Positions 1-7,720 of a DNA stretch of 15,546 nucleotides are shown here, piece by piece. Both the position numbers and the translations under genes were made by a program. The stretch is from an uncultured Eubacteriales bacterium (lineage in GTDB: Bacteria; Bacillota; Clostridia; Oscillospirales; CAG-382). The notes under the pieces are model-generated. The model saw nothing but the letters and a program-made list of their open reading frames with translations, searched no databases and was not told where the DNA came from. Where the stretch lies: contig CAKSOW010000045.1 in the NCBI GenBank assembly GCA_934479825.1, positions 1-15,546 on the forward strand, read 5' to 3'. The first letter of the stretch is position 1, and each line of letters begins with the position of its first letter.

Positions 1-41
1 TCACAGGAGGTTTTCTTTCTCATCGGCAAAAGCCTTTTTCG

Positions 42-67
42 AACCACTCGCTTAGCGAGTGGTTTTC
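42..67 (+). terminator. Probable terminator of a gene left of the window
   Basis: A perfect 10-bp stem (42-51 with 55-64) with a TTA loop is followed on the + strand by a short T run (TTTTC). On the minus strand no T run follows, so it most likely ends a + strand gene lying left of the window and convergent with nifJ. The T tract is short, so this could also be a plain palindrome. Confidence 0.5.
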
Positions 68-74
68 ATTAACC

Positions 75-112
75 AAAAAGTAAGCCCCCGTTTCTTTCAG
101 AAACGGGGGCTT
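75..112 (-). terminator. Intrinsic terminator of nifJ
   Basis: A perfect 14-bp GC-rich stem (82-95 with 99-112) with a 3-nt TTC loop begins 8 bp past the nifJ stop codon. Read on the minus strand it is followed, after two bases, by TTTTT (complement of 75-79). This is a textbook rho-independent terminator and shows that transcription of nifJ ends here. Confidence 0.9.
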
Positions 113-120
113 GCCGCTAA

Positions 121-3100
121 TTAGTCATATAAGTGGCTGAGCTTGACAAGTCTGTCATACTTGGCCTTGGCGAGGTCGCTTGCTTCACCGAAGAGAACCT
201 TGGCTCTATCCGGGAACTGCTGTAACAGACGGCTGTAACGGGTTTCACTTTCGATAAATTCGATGTAGTCTGCCGTCGGAGCCTTGCTGTCAATAACAAG
301 CGGATTCTTGCCCTCGGCTTTGAGAGCCGGATTGTAGCGGAACATCTGCCAGTAACCTGCCTCAACGGCACGTTTCATTTCTTTCTGGCAGTTGGTCATG
401 CCGCCCTTGACACCGTGCATTTCGCAAGGTGCATAGCCGATGATGATGGACGGACCATGGTATGCTTCGGCCTCAGCCATTGCCTTGATGGTCTGGTTCA
501 TATCAGCGCCCATAGCGATCTGTGCTACATAAACATAACCGTAGCTCATAGCGATTTCTGCAAGATTCTTCTTGCCGATCGCCTTACCGGCTGCCGCGAA
601 CTGTGCAACCTGACCCATGTTGGAGGCCTTGGATGCCTGTCCGCCGGTGTTGGAGTAAACTTCGGTATCGAATACCATGATGTTTACATCCTCGCCGGAA
701 GCGATAACGTGGTCAAGACCGCCGAAGCCGATATCATAAGCCCAACCGTCGCCGCCGAAGATCCACACGGACTTCTTGGAGAGGTAATGCTTTTCGGCGA
801 GAACTTCTTTCGCAGTCGGGCAACCCTCTGCCGCTGCTTTTTCAAGCTCAGCAATAAGAGTTTCGGTTGCCGCCGTGTTGGCCTTGCCGTCGTCCTTGGA
901 ATCAAGATAAGCCTTTGCAGCCGCCTTGAATGCGTCGCTTGCCTTATCGGAGTTCATCATTTCCTCTACCTTGCCCATGAGTCTCTCACGGATGGTCTTC
1001 TGACCGAGGTAGATACCGAGACCGTGTTCTGCGTTATCCTCGAACAAGGAGTTTGCCCAAGCCGGGCCTCTGCCGGAATCGCGGTTTACGGTATACGGCG
1101 TTGCCGGAGCGGAACCGCCCCAGATAGAAGAACAACCCGTAGCGTTGGAAATGTACATTCTTTCGCCGAAGAGCTGTGTGATCAGTCTTGCATAAGACGT
1201 TTCGGCACAGCCTGCGCAAGAACCGGAGAATTCGAGGAGCGGCTGGTTGAACTGGCTGCCCTTAACGGAATTTTCCGCAAACGGAGTTTCTTTCTTGGTA
1301 ACGTTGGCAACCATGTAATCAAATACCGGCTGCTGATCAAGCTGTGATTCCTGGGGAACCATGGTAAGAGCTTTCTTTTCCGGCTTGGTCGGGCAGACGC
1401 CTACGCAGACGCCGCATCCCATACAGTCAAGCGGAGAAACAGCCATGGTAAACTTATAAGCTTCGCATCCCTTACCGGTCATCTTAGCGGTGTACTTGGT
1501 GGCAGCAGGAGCGCCTGCGGCTTCTTTTTCATCGAGAGCGAACGGACGGATGGTAGCATGCGGACAAACATAAGCGCACTGGTTACACTGAATGCAGTTT
1601 TCAGCATTCCATTCCGGAACGAGAACTGCAACGCCGCGTTTTTCGTAAGCGGCTGCGCCCTGCGGATAGGTACCGTCTACATAGTCCTCAAAAGCGGATA
1701 CAGGGAGCGTATCGCCGAGCATATCGTCAACCGGAACAACAACGTTCTTAACGAACTTGACAAGCTCCGGACGCTTACCGGTGATTTCCGGCTCAACTCT
1801 TGCCGGATCAAGCGACTTCCAGCTTTCCGGAACATCGATCTTGACAATTGCGTCAACGCCGGCGTCGATTGCCTTATAGTTCATTTCAACAACGGCTTCG
1901 CCCTTTTTGAGGTAGCTCTTCTTAGCCATGTATTTCATGTATTCGACCGCTTTATCGATCGGCATGATATTGGCAAGTGCGAAGAATGCAGATTGAAGAA
2001 TGGTATTGGTTCTCTTGCCCATACCGATTTCAGCTGCCTTATCGATAGCGTTTACGGTATAGAACTCGATGTTGTTGTTGGCAATGTAATGCTTAACGGC
2101 GTTCGGGAGATGCTTTTCAACTTCTTCCGGCGTCCACTGGCAGTTAAGCAGGAACTTACCGCCCGGCTTTACGTCGTTGACGATCTTATAGCCCTTCAAA
2201 ATGTAGGACGGGTTATGACATGCAACGAAGTCTGCCTTGGTGATGTAGTAAGAAGACTTAATGGGCTTATCGCCGAAACGCAAGTGCGAAATGGTGACGC
2301 CGCCGGTCTTCTTGGAGTCATACTGGAAGTATGCCTGGATATACTTATCGGTATGGTCGCCGATGATCTTGATGGAGTTCTTGTTGGCACCGACCGTACC
2401 GTCGCCGCCGAGGCCCCAGAACTTGCAGCTGATCGTACCGGCCGGAGCGGTATCGGGAGCAGCTTTTTCTTCAAGAGAAAGGTGGGTAACGTCATCGACG
2501 ATACCAATGGTGAAGCTGTTCTTCGGTTCATCCACTTTGAGGTTTTCATAAACGGCGAAGATGCTTGCCGGAGGCGTATCCTTGGAACCGAGACCGTATC
2601 TGCCGCCGACTACCTTTGTGGTAATACCATGCGTTGCAAGTGCGGTAACGACATCCAAGTAGAGAGGTTCGCCCTGCGAGCCGGGTTCCTTGGTTCTGTC
2701 AAGGACAGCGATCTTCTTGGCCGTTTTCGGAATAGCTTCAATGAGCTTTTCAGCAACAAACGGTCTGTAAAGACGAACCTTGACAAGGCCGACCTTTTCG
2801 CCGTGTGCGTTCATGTAATCGATGACTTCTTCGGCAACGTCGCAGACAGAACCCATAGCAATGATAACTCTGTCAGCGTCGGGTGCGCCGTAGTAGTTGA
2901 AGAGCTTATAGTCCGTGCCGAGCTTAGCATTGACTTTATTCATATATTCTTCGACGATAGCCGGAAGAGCTGCATAATACTTGTTGCAGGCTTCTCTGTG
3001 CTGGAAGAAGATATCGCCGTTTTCGGCAGAACCTCTGAGAACCGGAGTTTCCGGATTGAGGGAACGCTCTCTGAATGCCTTGACAGCATCCATATCAACC

Positions 3101-3705
3101 ATTTCTTTCAGATCTGCATAGTCCCAGACTTCGATCTTCTGGATTTCGTGAGATGTACGGAAACCGTCGAAGAAGTTGATAAACGGAACTCTGCCCTTAA
3201 TGGTGGAAAGGTGAGCAACTGCCGCGAGATCCATGATTTCCTGAGGGTTGGATTCGGCAAGCATTGCATAACCGGTCTGACGGCATGCATAGATGTCGGA
3301 ATGGTCGCCGAAGATGTTAAGAGCATGCGAAGCAACGCAGCGAGCCGAAACGTGGATAACGTTCGGAAGAAGTTCGCCGGCGATCTTATACATGTTCGGG
3401 ATCATCAGTAAAAGGCCCTGAGAAGCGGTGTAAGTAGTGGTAAGAGCACCGGAAGCGAGAGAGCCGTGAACAGCACCGGCAGCGCCGCCCTCGGATTCCA
3501 TTTCCATGATCTTGACGCGTTCGCCGAAGATATTTCTTGCCGGTTCGCCAAAGATATTCTTATCTGTTGCGGACCAGGTATCCGTCACTTCCGCCATAGG
3601 GCTGGAAGGGGTAATCGGATAAATGGCAGAAACCTCCGTAAAGGCATAGGCAACGTGCGCCGCGGCGGTGTTGCCGTCCATCGATAGTTTTTTTCTCTGC
3701 GACAT
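121..3705 (-). CDS. nifJ: Pyruvate:ferredoxin (flavodoxin) oxidoreductase, single-chain
   Basis: Cytoplasmic enzyme that oxidatively decarboxylates pyruvate with CoA to acetyl-CoA, CO2 and reduced ferredoxin, the central step of anaerobic pyruvate metabolism. The protein has 1194 residues, the usual length of the fused homodimeric form. Visible landmarks in order: YPITPSSPMAE (29-39) of the pyrimidine-binding domain; RTKEPGS (337-343); GLGGDGTVG (431-439) of the gamma domain; two ferredoxin-type 4Fe-4S motifs, CIQCNQCAYVCP (704-715) and CMGCGVCVGVCP (761-772); cysteines 830, 833, 858 and 1094, which have the spacing of the proximal cluster in characterised enzymes; and the thiamine-diphosphate motif GDGWAYDIG (985-993) with NTGGQASK (1019-1026). 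All cofactor ligands are present, so it should be active. The ATG is fixed by an AGGAGG ribosome site 8-13 bases upstream (3713-3718). It has its own promoter and terminator, so it is monocistronic. por or pfor would be equivalent names. Confidence 0.98.
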   Translation of the reverse strand: MSQRKKLSMDGNTAAAHVAYAFTEVSAIYPITPSSPMAEVTDTWSATDKNIFGEPARNIFGERVKIMEMESEGGAAGAVHGSLASGALTTTYTASQGLLLMIPNMYKIAGELLPNVIHVSARCVASHALNIFGDHSDIYACRQTGYAMLAESNPQEIMDLAAVAHLSTIKGRVPFINFFDGFRTSHEIQKIEVWDYADLKEMVDMDAVKAFRERSLNPETPVLRGSAENGDIFFQHREACNKYYAALPAIVEEYMNKVNAKLGTDYKLFNYYGAPDADRVIIAMGSVCDVAEEVIDYMNAHGEKVGLVKVRLYRPFVAEKLIEAIPKTAKKIAVLDRTKEPGSQGEPLYLDVVTALATHGITTKVVGGRYGLGSKDTPPASIFAVYENLKVDEPKNSFTIGIVDDVTHLSLEEKAAPDTAPAGTISCKFWGLGGDGTVGANKNSIKIIGDHTDKYIQAYFQYDSKKTGGVTISHLRFGDKPIKSSYYITKADFVACHNPSYILKGYKIVNDVKPGGKFLLNCQWTPEEVEKHLPNAVKHYIANNNIEFYTVNAIDKAAEIGMGKRTNTILQSAFFALANIMPIDKAVEYMKYMAKKSYLKKGEAVVEMNYKAIDAGVDAIVKIDVPESWKSLDPARVEPEITGKRPELVKFVKNVVVPVDDMLGDTLPVSAFEDYVDGTYPQGAAAYEKRGVAVLVPEWNAENCIQCNQCAYVCPHATIRPFALDEKEAAGAPAATKYTAKMTGKGCEAYKFTMAVSPLDCMGCGVCVGVCPTKPEKKALTMVPQESQLDQQPVFDYMVANVTKKETPFAENSVKGSQFNQPLLEFSGSCAGCAETSYARLITQLFGERMYISNATGCSSIWGGSAPATPYTVNRDSGRGPAWANSLFEDNAEHGLGIYLGQKTIRERLMGKVEEMMNSDKASDAFKAAAKAYLDSKDDGKANTAATETLIAELEKAAAEGCPTAKEVLAEKHYLSKKSVWIFGGDGWAYDIGFGGLDHVIASGEDVNIMVFDTEVYSNTGGQASKASNMGQVAQFAAAGKAIGKKNLAEIAMSYGYVYVAQIAMGADMNQTIKAMAEAEAYHGPSIIIGYAPCEMHGVKGGMTNCQKEMKRAVEAGYWQMFRYNPALKAEGKNPLVIDSKAPTADYIEFIESETRYSRLLQQFPDRAKVLFGEASDLAKAKYDRLVKLSHLYD

Positions 3706-3810
3706 TTTGATTCCTCCTGAATTTTATATCTTTATGAGAAAAGCGTTTTTAGGACACGCAAAGAACCGTGTGACTGCAAAAGTACGCACGGGCATTCGGT
3801 GTCAAATATT

Positions 3811-3839
3811 ATTTTATCACGTTTTTGGGATATTGTAAA
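3811..3839 (-). promoter_or_regulatory. nifJ promoter
   Basis: On the minus strand TTTACA (3834-3839), a 17-bp spacer and TAAAAT (3811-3816) give a 5/6 and 5/6 match to the vegetative consensus. The predicted start near 3804 leaves an untranslated leader of about 100 nt. That leader contains only a weak 5-bp hairpin (ACACG/CGTGT) and no riboswitch I recognise. The surrounding 3780-3900 is AT-rich, as expected of an upstream promoter region. Confidence 0.7.
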
Positions 3840-3935
3840 TAAGTTTTTCGATATTTTTTTCGTTAATTTTTGAAAGTTTTTAGATTATCTTGTAAATATG
3901 ACAAATTTCGCACAAACTGACACTTACAGACAAGC

Positions 3936-3975
3936 AAAAAGGTGCGTTCCCTTTTTGTCGGGGAAACGCACCTTT
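3936..3975 (-). terminator. Terminator of the surface-protein cluster
   Basis: A stem of about 14 bp with one bulged base (3938-3951 with 3961-3975) around a 9-nt loop lies 25 bp beyond the stop codon at 4000. On the minus strand it is followed by a T run (complement of 3936-3940). It ends the 7367-4000 cluster and separates it from nifJ. Confidence 0.88.
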
Positions 3976-3999
3976 GCAAATCCATTTAAGATTTAAAGT

Positions 4000-5322
4000 T
4001 TAGGAAAAGAGCGGACCGAGGTCGATGATCGCATAGTTCGGGTCATCGGCAACGAGTGCGAGGATCGCATCGATATAGTCTGCATACTTATCGTAGGTAG
4101 CCTTATCCTCAGCCTTGATCTTCTGAGCAACTTCCGCAATCTGACGCTTAACCGTCTCGCCGTAGATGACCGTGCCGTCGTTCATGATATAGTACGGACG
4201 AGCGGCGATGTTCGTGGTAACAGCGGTCTTGGTAAGCGGGATATTGGTAGCGACAGCGGTAACAACCGTTCTTGTGCCGTCAACGTCGTAATAGATATCA
4301 GTGGTATCGTCATAAGCAATACCCTTCTTAGCCTTGCCGGCTGCAACGAGATCCATATTGAGGACGTAACCGGTCGGAAGTGCGTTGTATTCGGATTCAA
4401 CGGTTACGAGGTAGCCGTATTCCTTAACAGAGCCCTTTAAGACTGTTGCAAAGGAGGACTTGAAACGAAGGCCGGTAGCGGTGGAATCCTTACGGAGAGA
4501 AGCGGATTCGGTTGCGAGAACGCCGTCAGCGTTTTCGGTCACTTCGGTAACTTTACCGGACTCTACTTTGTAGAGTTTCTGAGCAGTGAAGCCGGTGTTG
4601 ACAACAACGTAGCCGTCGTCGGTCTTGGGAAGTTCAAAGTCGCCGGTGGTTTCAGCCTTGACAACGGTGTCATCCTGCAAGTAGATGATGTCGCCGACTG
4701 TTACCGGAACGGTGAGCTTTTCAGCAGGTGCAGGAACGACGTTGTTTTCAAAAAGAACAGGAGTGGGAGCACCAGTCTTGTTGTAACCATATTCGCCGTT
4801 TACACCGTCTGCGATATAGAGCGTGTCAACAGTAAAATCATCAGCTGTAAGATCGCTCGCAGTTTTGCCCTCAGCAAAGACAAAGGAAATCGTCATAATG
4901 TCGAGGTCGTTGGCATCAAACTTGTCACCGTCAGTGGTATAGCAGTCAACGGTAAGAGTTGTCTTATTTCCGCTTGTTTTCCAGATCGGATCAGCCGAAA
5001 GTGCATAAGTGTAAGTCTTTTTGCCAGATTTGGTTTCTGCCAAGAATATCGGTTCATCAACAACTGTATCCAAAGCAACCGCTTTGTACTCGGAGCAGTC
5101 GGCCGGAAGAAGAATTTCATTGTTGAAAGAAACAATTGCCTGAAAAGCATTTACCTTACCATCGGGCGAATTTACATTTACAACAACATCATAACCGCCG
5201 TCAGTACCTTCAACAGTTGTCAAAGAAAACGTAATTTTAGGGGTTGCCACAGCCGCAACAGAAAGTACCAATGCAGCAACCAAGAAAGCCATGGCCAAGA
5301 ACAGCTTAAATGTTTTTTTCAT
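4000..5322 (-). CDS. Secreted cohesin-like protein with C-terminal RFK-type module
   Basis: A 440-residue exported protein of unknown function. Residues 1-26 form a signal peptide: MKK, a hydrophobic core, and an AVA cleavage site. Residues 28-175 look like a cohesin-type beta sandwich: alternating hydrophobic strands, VVVNVNSPDGKVNAFQ near the start, a FNNEILLP strand, and TISFVFAEG near the end. This is a fold resemblance rather than a firm family hit. Residues about 205-265 are a short beta linker. Residues 274-396 form a module with SLRKDSTATGLRFKS, EYGYLVTV, GIAY, IAARPYY and VIYGETVKRQIAE, also found at the C-terminus of the 748-residue protein at 10787. There is no catalytic motif and no LPXTG or transmembrane anchor. 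The ATG follows a GAGAGGG ribosome site. It is the last gene of a three-gene cluster, 23 bp after the dockerin gene. A role at the cell surface or outside the cell is inferred. Confidence 0.88.
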   Translation of the reverse strand: MKKTFKLFLAMAFLVAALVLSVAAVATPKITFSLTTVEGTDGGYDVVVNVNSPDGKVNAFQAIVSFNNEILLPADCSEYKAVALDTVVDEPIFLAETKSGKKTYTYALSADPIWKTSGNKTTLTVDCYTTDGDKFDANDLDIMTISFVFAEGKTASDLTADDFTVDTLYIADGVNGEYGYNKTGAPTPVLFENNVVPAPAEKLTVPVTVGDIIYLQDDTVVKAETTGDFELPKTDDGYVVVNTGFTAQKLYKVESGKVTEVTENADGVLATESASLRKDSTATGLRFKSSFATVLKGSVKEYGYLVTVESEYNALPTGYVLNMDLVAAGKAKKGIAYDDTTDIYYDVDGTRTVVTAVATNIPLTKTAVTTNIAARPYYIMNDGTVIYGETVKRQIAEVAQKIKAEDKATYDKYADYIDAILALVADDPNYAIIDLGPLFS

Positions 5323-5345
5323 ATAATAACCCTCTCTATCTGTGC

Positions 5346-6119
5346 TTATTCAACCGTAGCAACTGCGTTGTAGTTGTTTAAAAGCTTACCAAGGTCAATA
5401 ACGTCAATTGCGCCGTCGCCATTGATATCTGCTGACAAATCGCTACTCGAATTGTAAGCGTTCAAGAGCTTTCCGAGGTCAATAATATCAATCGTATTAT
5501 CTGCGTTTACGTCACCGCCGACAAGCGTTACATCCTTAACGATATCTGCGGCTACTTCAAGCGCTTTCTTCGTGTAGGAAAAATGAGCGTTTTTGGTAAC
5601 AACAAACTTATAGGTATCTGCCGGAACGCTTATGGTATATTCGCCGCTGGCAGTGGTAACCGTGAACACTTTGGTTTCATCGGTCGTGCTGGTAAGGGTT
5701 ACATTCGCTTCCACAGCGGATTCCGAAGTAACCGTACCGCTGACGGTAAACTTTTCATCGCTCGTTTTATTGACATAACCGAGAAGCTTTGCAGCTGCAA
5801 GGTCGCTGCCGCCGAGGTAAACCGTGCCCTGCACGCCGTCGGTCTTTAACAGGATCTTGTTAAAAGCGGCTGTGCCGTCTGCACCGGCTGTTACCTGGTC
5901 GATATACTGAATGGAACTGGAAGTGATAACAGGAGCGGCGCCCTCATCGGCAATGCCCTCCACGATCACCAAGGCGTAATACTCGCCCGCCGTACCGGTA
6001 TAGGTCACATCAAACGAACCGTCTTCGTTCGCCGTGTAATTCACCGGTTCTGCGCCCGCTGCAAAGGCAAATACAGCCATAGCAAGGAGAACAGACAGGA
6101 AAAGTGTGAGTTTCTTCAT
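5346..6119 (-). CDS. Small secreted dockerin type I protein, no enzyme domain
   Basis: A 257-residue exported protein. I start it at 6119 (MKKLTLFLS) rather than at the in-frame ATG at 6188: this start gives a clean signal peptide (1-23, AGA site) and an AAAGGGTG ribosome site a few bases upstream. Residues 26-115 are a beta-rich domain I do not recognise. Residues 123-199 (VSGTV..., ASGEYTISVPADTY) resemble a carboxypeptidase-regulatory-like or CNA-B-like Ig fold. Residues 203-250 are a dockerin type I: two calcium-loop/helix repeats, DVNADNTIDIIDLGKLLNAY and DINGDGAIDVIDLGKLLNNY, with Asp/Asn at the loop positions 1, 3, 5 and 9. Dockerins plug into cohesins, which makes the flanking cohesin-like proteins plausible partners. 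No hydrolase or binding module is present. The gene is co-directional with its neighbours (75 bp after the upstream gene, 23 bp before the next). Confidence 0.9.
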   Translation of the reverse strand: MKKLTLFLSVLLAMAVFAFAAGAEPVNYTANEDGSFDVTYTGTAGEYYALVIVEGIADEGAAPVITSSSIQYIDQVTAGADGTAAFNKILLKTDGVQGTVYLGGSDLAAAKLLGYVNKTSDEKFTVSGTVTSESAVEANVTLTSTTDETKVFTVTTASGEYTISVPADTYKFVVTKNAHFSYTKKALEVAADIVKDVTLVGGDVNADNTIDIIDLGKLLNAYNSSSDLSADINGDGAIDVIDLGKLLNNYNAVATVE

Positions 6120-6194
6120 GTTTTGCACCCTTTCTTTTGTATGTGAATAATTTTTGCGCGATTGATGTAAAAATGGCTTAAATGCCAAAATTCC

Positions 6195-7367
6195 TTAGAG
6201 GTCAAGAAACATGCGGAAGAACGGCATGAGCACGTACTGCATAGCCTCCAACGCCTGCTTTTCCGCCTCTCGGTCAGGCGTCCATTCGGGAATGCCCGTA
6301 TAGAACACCGTTCCGTTATCGGCATGATAAACACGCGAATCGGAAAGCTTACAGAGCAAGGACTCAGAAACCATGATACGGTCATTTTCCACGCAAAGTG
6401 CGTCGTTTTCCGTCACAGCATCGTTTTCGGCTTTTTCCCCTGTCGTGCTGACAGTCGAAACGCCGCCATCAGGACGCGTGACAGTCGCCGTTTTCGTTTC
6501 TTCGTTCCACTCCACGGTGCATTTCAAGCTTTCGCAGACAAAACGAAGCGGATAAAGCGTTTGTTCATTCTTATCAAACGGCCTTACGGCGCGGTTATTC
6601 GGGTCAATAGCGGCAAGCGCGCCGTTTACGGCTGCCGCATAATCGCCTTTCACCAAATAGACCGTTCCGGCAAGTCTCTGTTCTTTGGTAAAGTTTTTCG
6701 GGTATAATTCGGAATAATAATAGTAGACGGTCTGCTGTTTCTTTTCATTCGCCGGTTTGCCGTCCATGCCGGGTGTGCGGATAACAAGGTCGCTGACATG
6801 GCGTTTTTCGGTTGCAGATGTCACGACGGCTCCGTCCGGGAAGAACGGATCGTAAACACCGCCGTCATAGGCGCTGGCAAGGGAAAATGAGATTTCGCCC
6901 TCGGCAATTTTTTTGAAACGGAAACGGTAAAGCTCCGTTTTCTCGCCGAAATGAACCATTGCGTCCCAGACATGATCGCTTTTCGCGCCTGGATTGGCAA
7001 ACAGCGTAAAGAGGAAATAGCCTTTTTCGGTATCCAGTTTTTCGCCGATACGCGAAACACCTTCAAAATCGGTGGAATCGGCAAAATCGGAAAATTTTTC
7101 CGCAGGCTCGCCGGAGTCCGTATCGACCGGGACTGTGATTTTCGCGTCGTAGCGAAGCGCGATTTCGGAAACCAGAAATTCCAGGTTTTCCGCGCTCACC
7201 GTCACATCGAAAAAGCCGTTTTCATCGGGCAAACCGGACTCGATGAGGATAAGCGGCGTTTTTTCGCCTGTTTCGCCGGCGCACACGCCAAAGGAGATTC
7301 CGGTTACCAGAATCATGACCGAAATAAGAAGCAGACTGACGCGTCTTACTGCGGCAAGTCGTTTCAT
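6195..7367 (-). CDS. Secreted protein: cohesin-like domain plus copper-amine-oxidase-N-like domain
   Basis: A 390-residue exported protein. Residues 1-30 are a signal peptide (Arg/Lys-rich start, hydrophobic core, VCA cleavage site). Residues 37-180 look like a cohesin-type sandwich: FFDVTVSAENLEFLVSEIAL, RYDAKITVPV, and a late strand YRFRFKKIAEGEISFSLASA. Residues 243-300 resemble the Cu_amine_oxidN1 repeat common in clostridial envelope proteins: AVNGALAAID, then TLYPLRFVCESLKCTVEW and TKTATVTRPDG, matching the usual 'lvPlR.iaealg..v.W......v.v' pattern. A second partial unit follows at about 316-349 (VENDRIMVSESLLCKL). No anchor motif and no enzyme domain are visible. The start is supported by GGGGGTG six bases upstream. 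It is the first gene of the cluster, directly behind a strong promoter. Its function is unknown; a surface or scaffolding role is inferred from domain type and neighbours. Confidence 0.85.
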   Translation of the reverse strand: MKRLAAVRRVSLLLISVMILVTGISFGVCAGETGEKTPLILIESGLPDENGFFDVTVSAENLEFLVSEIALRYDAKITVPVDTDSGEPAEKFSDFADSTDFEGVSRIGEKLDTEKGYFLFTLFANPGAKSDHVWDAMVHFGEKTELYRFRFKKIAEGEISFSLASAYDGGVYDPFFPDGAVVTSATEKRHVSDLVIRTPGMDGKPANEKKQQTVYYYYSELYPKNFTKEQRLAGTVYLVKGDYAAAVNGALAAIDPNNRAVRPFDKNEQTLYPLRFVCESLKCTVEWNEETKTATVTRPDGGVSTVSTTGEKAENDAVTENDALCVENDRIMVSESLLCKLSDSRVYHADNGTVFYTGIPEWTPDREAEKQALEAMQYVLMPFFRMFLDL

Positions 7368-7420
7368 ATAACACCCCCAAAAGTCAGATTTCCCAATGCA
7401 ATACTTTTAGTTACAGAATA

Positions 7421-7449
7421 ATAATAGCACATCTCACAAAAAAAGTCAA
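7421..7449 (-). promoter_or_regulatory. Promoter of the three-gene surface-protein cluster
   Basis: On the minus strand TTGACT (7444-7449), a 17-bp spacer and TATTAT (7421-7426) form a near-consensus promoter, and TGC directly before the -10 adds an extended -10 element. The predicted start is near 7414, giving a leader of about 47 nt to the ATG at 7367. No promoter of similar quality was noticed in the 75-bp and 23-bp gaps downstream, so the three genes are probably one transcript. Confidence 0.8.
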
Positions 7450-7720
7450 TCCTTTTTCATTATTTTCTGCATTTTTTAAAAAAAACGTCTTACAGCCTGA
7501 AAAAGCGCTTTTCAAGCGTTTTTTCGGCCTTACATCAAAAATTTTCATCCAACTCTCAAAAAAGTCAAAAAATCAGGATAAAATATCTGAAAACAGGATA
7601 ACCTGCGCCGTCCTGCCGCATAAGAACGTTTTTTCTTTCATAGAATGCGGTAAGCGCACCAAAAAACGCGTTCCGTATCCGTCTCATAACCGACTTTATA
7701 ATAGAAAGGTAGAAAAAATC
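7450..7720. other. Intergenic region, mostly featureless
   Basis: About 270 bp, AT-rich, between the cluster promoter and the broken reductase gene. It holds an imperfect hairpin at 7493-7528 (AAAAAGCGCTT facing AAGCGTTTTTT) that could terminate weakly on either strand, and a small CAGG-ATAA-CCTG inverted repeat at 7594-7605. No gene is seen. No convincing promoter for the downstream + strand gene was found. Confidence 0.5.

Noticed and set aside
1558..3411. 617-codon open frame on the + strand, antisense to nifJ, and a 310-codon one at 415-1347
   Set aside because: Both lie opposite the certain nifJ gene, have no ribosome site or family resemblance, and arise from its codon bias.
3706..3810. 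Riboswitch in the nifJ leader
   Set aside because: Only a weak 5-bp hairpin is present and no known conserved riboswitch core is visible.
4000..4035. C-terminal IIDLGPLFS of the 440-residue protein resembling dockerin IIDLGKLL
   Set aside because: The preceding calcium-binding loop is absent and there is only one segment; chance resemblance is most likely.
6120..6188. Upstream in-frame start for the dockerin protein at 6188
   Set aside because: It would put 23 polar residues before the signal peptide, while the ATG at 6119 has a proper ribosome site and gives a clean signal peptide.
7493..7528. Imperfect hairpin with A/T flanks as a terminator
   Set aside because: The stem is short with a bulge, and no gene on either strand ends just before it.
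7697..7702. Perfect TATAAT before the reductase pseudogene
   Set aside because: The implied start would fall at or inside the ribosome site, and no -35 is present at a usable distance.
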